NCBI GenBank assembly: GCA_027886185.1
Contig: WOAB01000583.1
Coordinates: 6,448,001 to 6,512,000, forward strand
DNA length: 64,000 nt
Direction of reading: 5' to 3'
Source: Rheum nobile
Lineage: Eukaryota > Streptophyta > Magnoliopsida > Caryophyllales > Polygonaceae
Shown here: positions 63,456 through 64,000 of the stretch, one piece after another
Numbering within the stretch: the first letter of the stretch is position 1
Layout of the letters: each line of letters opens with the position of its first letter
Translations under genes and position numbers: made by a program
The notes under the pieces: model-generated
Database searches by the model: none
What the model was told of the DNA's origin: nothing
What the model saw: the letters and a program-made list of their open reading frames with translations, nothing else

Positions 63456-64000
63456 TATCGACATATGCTATACTTGTACTAACTCGTGACCATTCTCAAA
63501 GTTATGATCACCACAATAGACTCGCTATACTAATTATGAGAATACATATTCTCTTACTCTTACTTCTAAACTTCTCTCGAAGTAAATACCCTAACCTCCT
63601 TAGGTTGGTATCCTTAACCAATTTGGTCTACAATCCTTACTCTCGATAGAATAGATGTAATCATCTACATGATTACCATTGCCTTAACCAGAGTATCCTT
63701 ACAAAAATCTCCAATGTAACCTTGCTGTCATGCATTCTTCCTCCGGAAGACCTTAATGTCCTTTCATAGAAGAATACAACATCTTTCTACTAACCTTCTT
63801 TCAACAGTTCGGTCCTTGAATATATACTTAGAAATCAACAGTACTACAACTTAGTACTTCCACTTGTCATACAGACCTTACATAAACGATTCACTTGTTA
63901 CCCTTATCATATCCGGCCCTTATGCCATATATTTATCTCACAATCTATGCCTGATTACCACAACATGATTCACTAATCCATTCCTTAGGATTATACTCTT
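63456..64000 (-). other. E6 non-coding interior
   Basis: AT/CTT-rich sequence without a frame, starting abruptly within integrase. It shares phrases with the E2 interior at about 23270-23590 (CTAACTCGTGACCAT / CAACTCGTAACTACAT, GACTCGCTATAC, GAGAATACA, GGTCCTTGA, GGCCCTTATGCCA). Confidence 0.5.

Larger units (their letters stand above)
60549..64000 (-). mobile_element. E6: Tekay-like Ty3/gypsy element, 3' part (runs off the window)
   Basis: The 3' LTR 60549-62683 (TGTAACACCCCC...GGGATATTACA on plus) is followed by the purine tract on the minus strand (62684-62700) and the C-terminal part of pol. From about 63456 the interior changes to AT-rich non-coding DNA resembling the E2 interior. The usual reverse transcriptase and most of integrase are therefore missing, and E6 may belong to a deleted, non-autonomous subfamily. 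Its left flank is Helitron sequence; the other LTR is beyond 64000. Confidence 0.88.

Overview
This is nuclear DNA from a plant, most likely a eudicot. Plant genes with GT-AG introns lie in AT-rich DNA that is mostly transposable elements: plant-type Ty3/gypsy (Tekay-like and Athila-like), an L1-type LINE with an RNase H domain, Cassandra elements carrying 5S-rRNA-derived LTRs, Helitrons, Tourist-like MITEs and a Mutator-like element. I cannot name the species.

Layout. 1-9.06 kb: AT-rich, with a decayed Helitron on the minus strand (3' hairpin at about 2.1 kb, PIF1-like helicase remnant, RPA70-like remnant, duplicated 5'-end-like blocks near 7.2 and 8.3 kb). 9.3-14 kb is the gene island: an intronless DUF241/BYPASS1-like gene (+) and a two-exon gene (-) for a small membrane protein. 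Its 1.9-kb intron holds an unusual inverted-LTR insertion with its own target duplication. 14-19 kb: two MITEs, an alcohol-dehydrogenase pseudogene fragment and AT-rich spacer. 19.3-21.8 kb: remains of a DUF1985-type gene with a 42-unit GAA tract, split by a three-LTR Cassandra array.

21.8-47.3 kb is a nest of four retroelements, which I call E2 to E5. E2 (minus gypsy, 21781-47337) has E3 (plus Athila-like, 25959-45995, TSD ATTTC) in its right LTR. E3 has E4 (minus solo LTR, 25990-40313, TSD TCTAG) in its 5' LTR. E4 has E5 (plus, complete Tekay-like element, 27247-38211, TSD ATTAC) inside it. The order of insertion reads directly from the target duplications. E5 is the most informative element: 2.3-2.4 kb LTRs, tRNA-Met primer site, an extra 318-aa acidic ORF before gag, and one gag-pol-chromodomain frame broken only by five stops.

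47.4-56.4 kb: a small unknown reading frame, then an L1-type LINE (48051-56406, 15-bp TSD) split by a solo LTR of the E5 family (TSD CATTG). 57.2-58.0 kb: a Mutator-like element with long TIRs, a 9-bp TSD and a GC-rich interior. 58.4-58.9 kb: a two-LTR Cassandra. 59.6 kb: a perfect Helitron 3' hairpin. 60.5-64 kb: the 3' part of another minus-strand Tekay-like element (E6), running off the window.

The strongest undescribed-looking signals are in the retroelements. (1) A two-hairpin module is conserved in seven otherwise divergent LTR copies, with apparent compensatory changes. (2) GC-rich self-complementary motifs are shared between Athila-like and Tekay-like elements, and copy number differs between the two LTRs of a single element. 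(3) E5 carries an upstream acidic-repeat ORF whose first ATG opens with a myristoylation-like MGVCFS. (4) An LTR-inverted-LTR element has integrated with a normal 5-bp target duplication.
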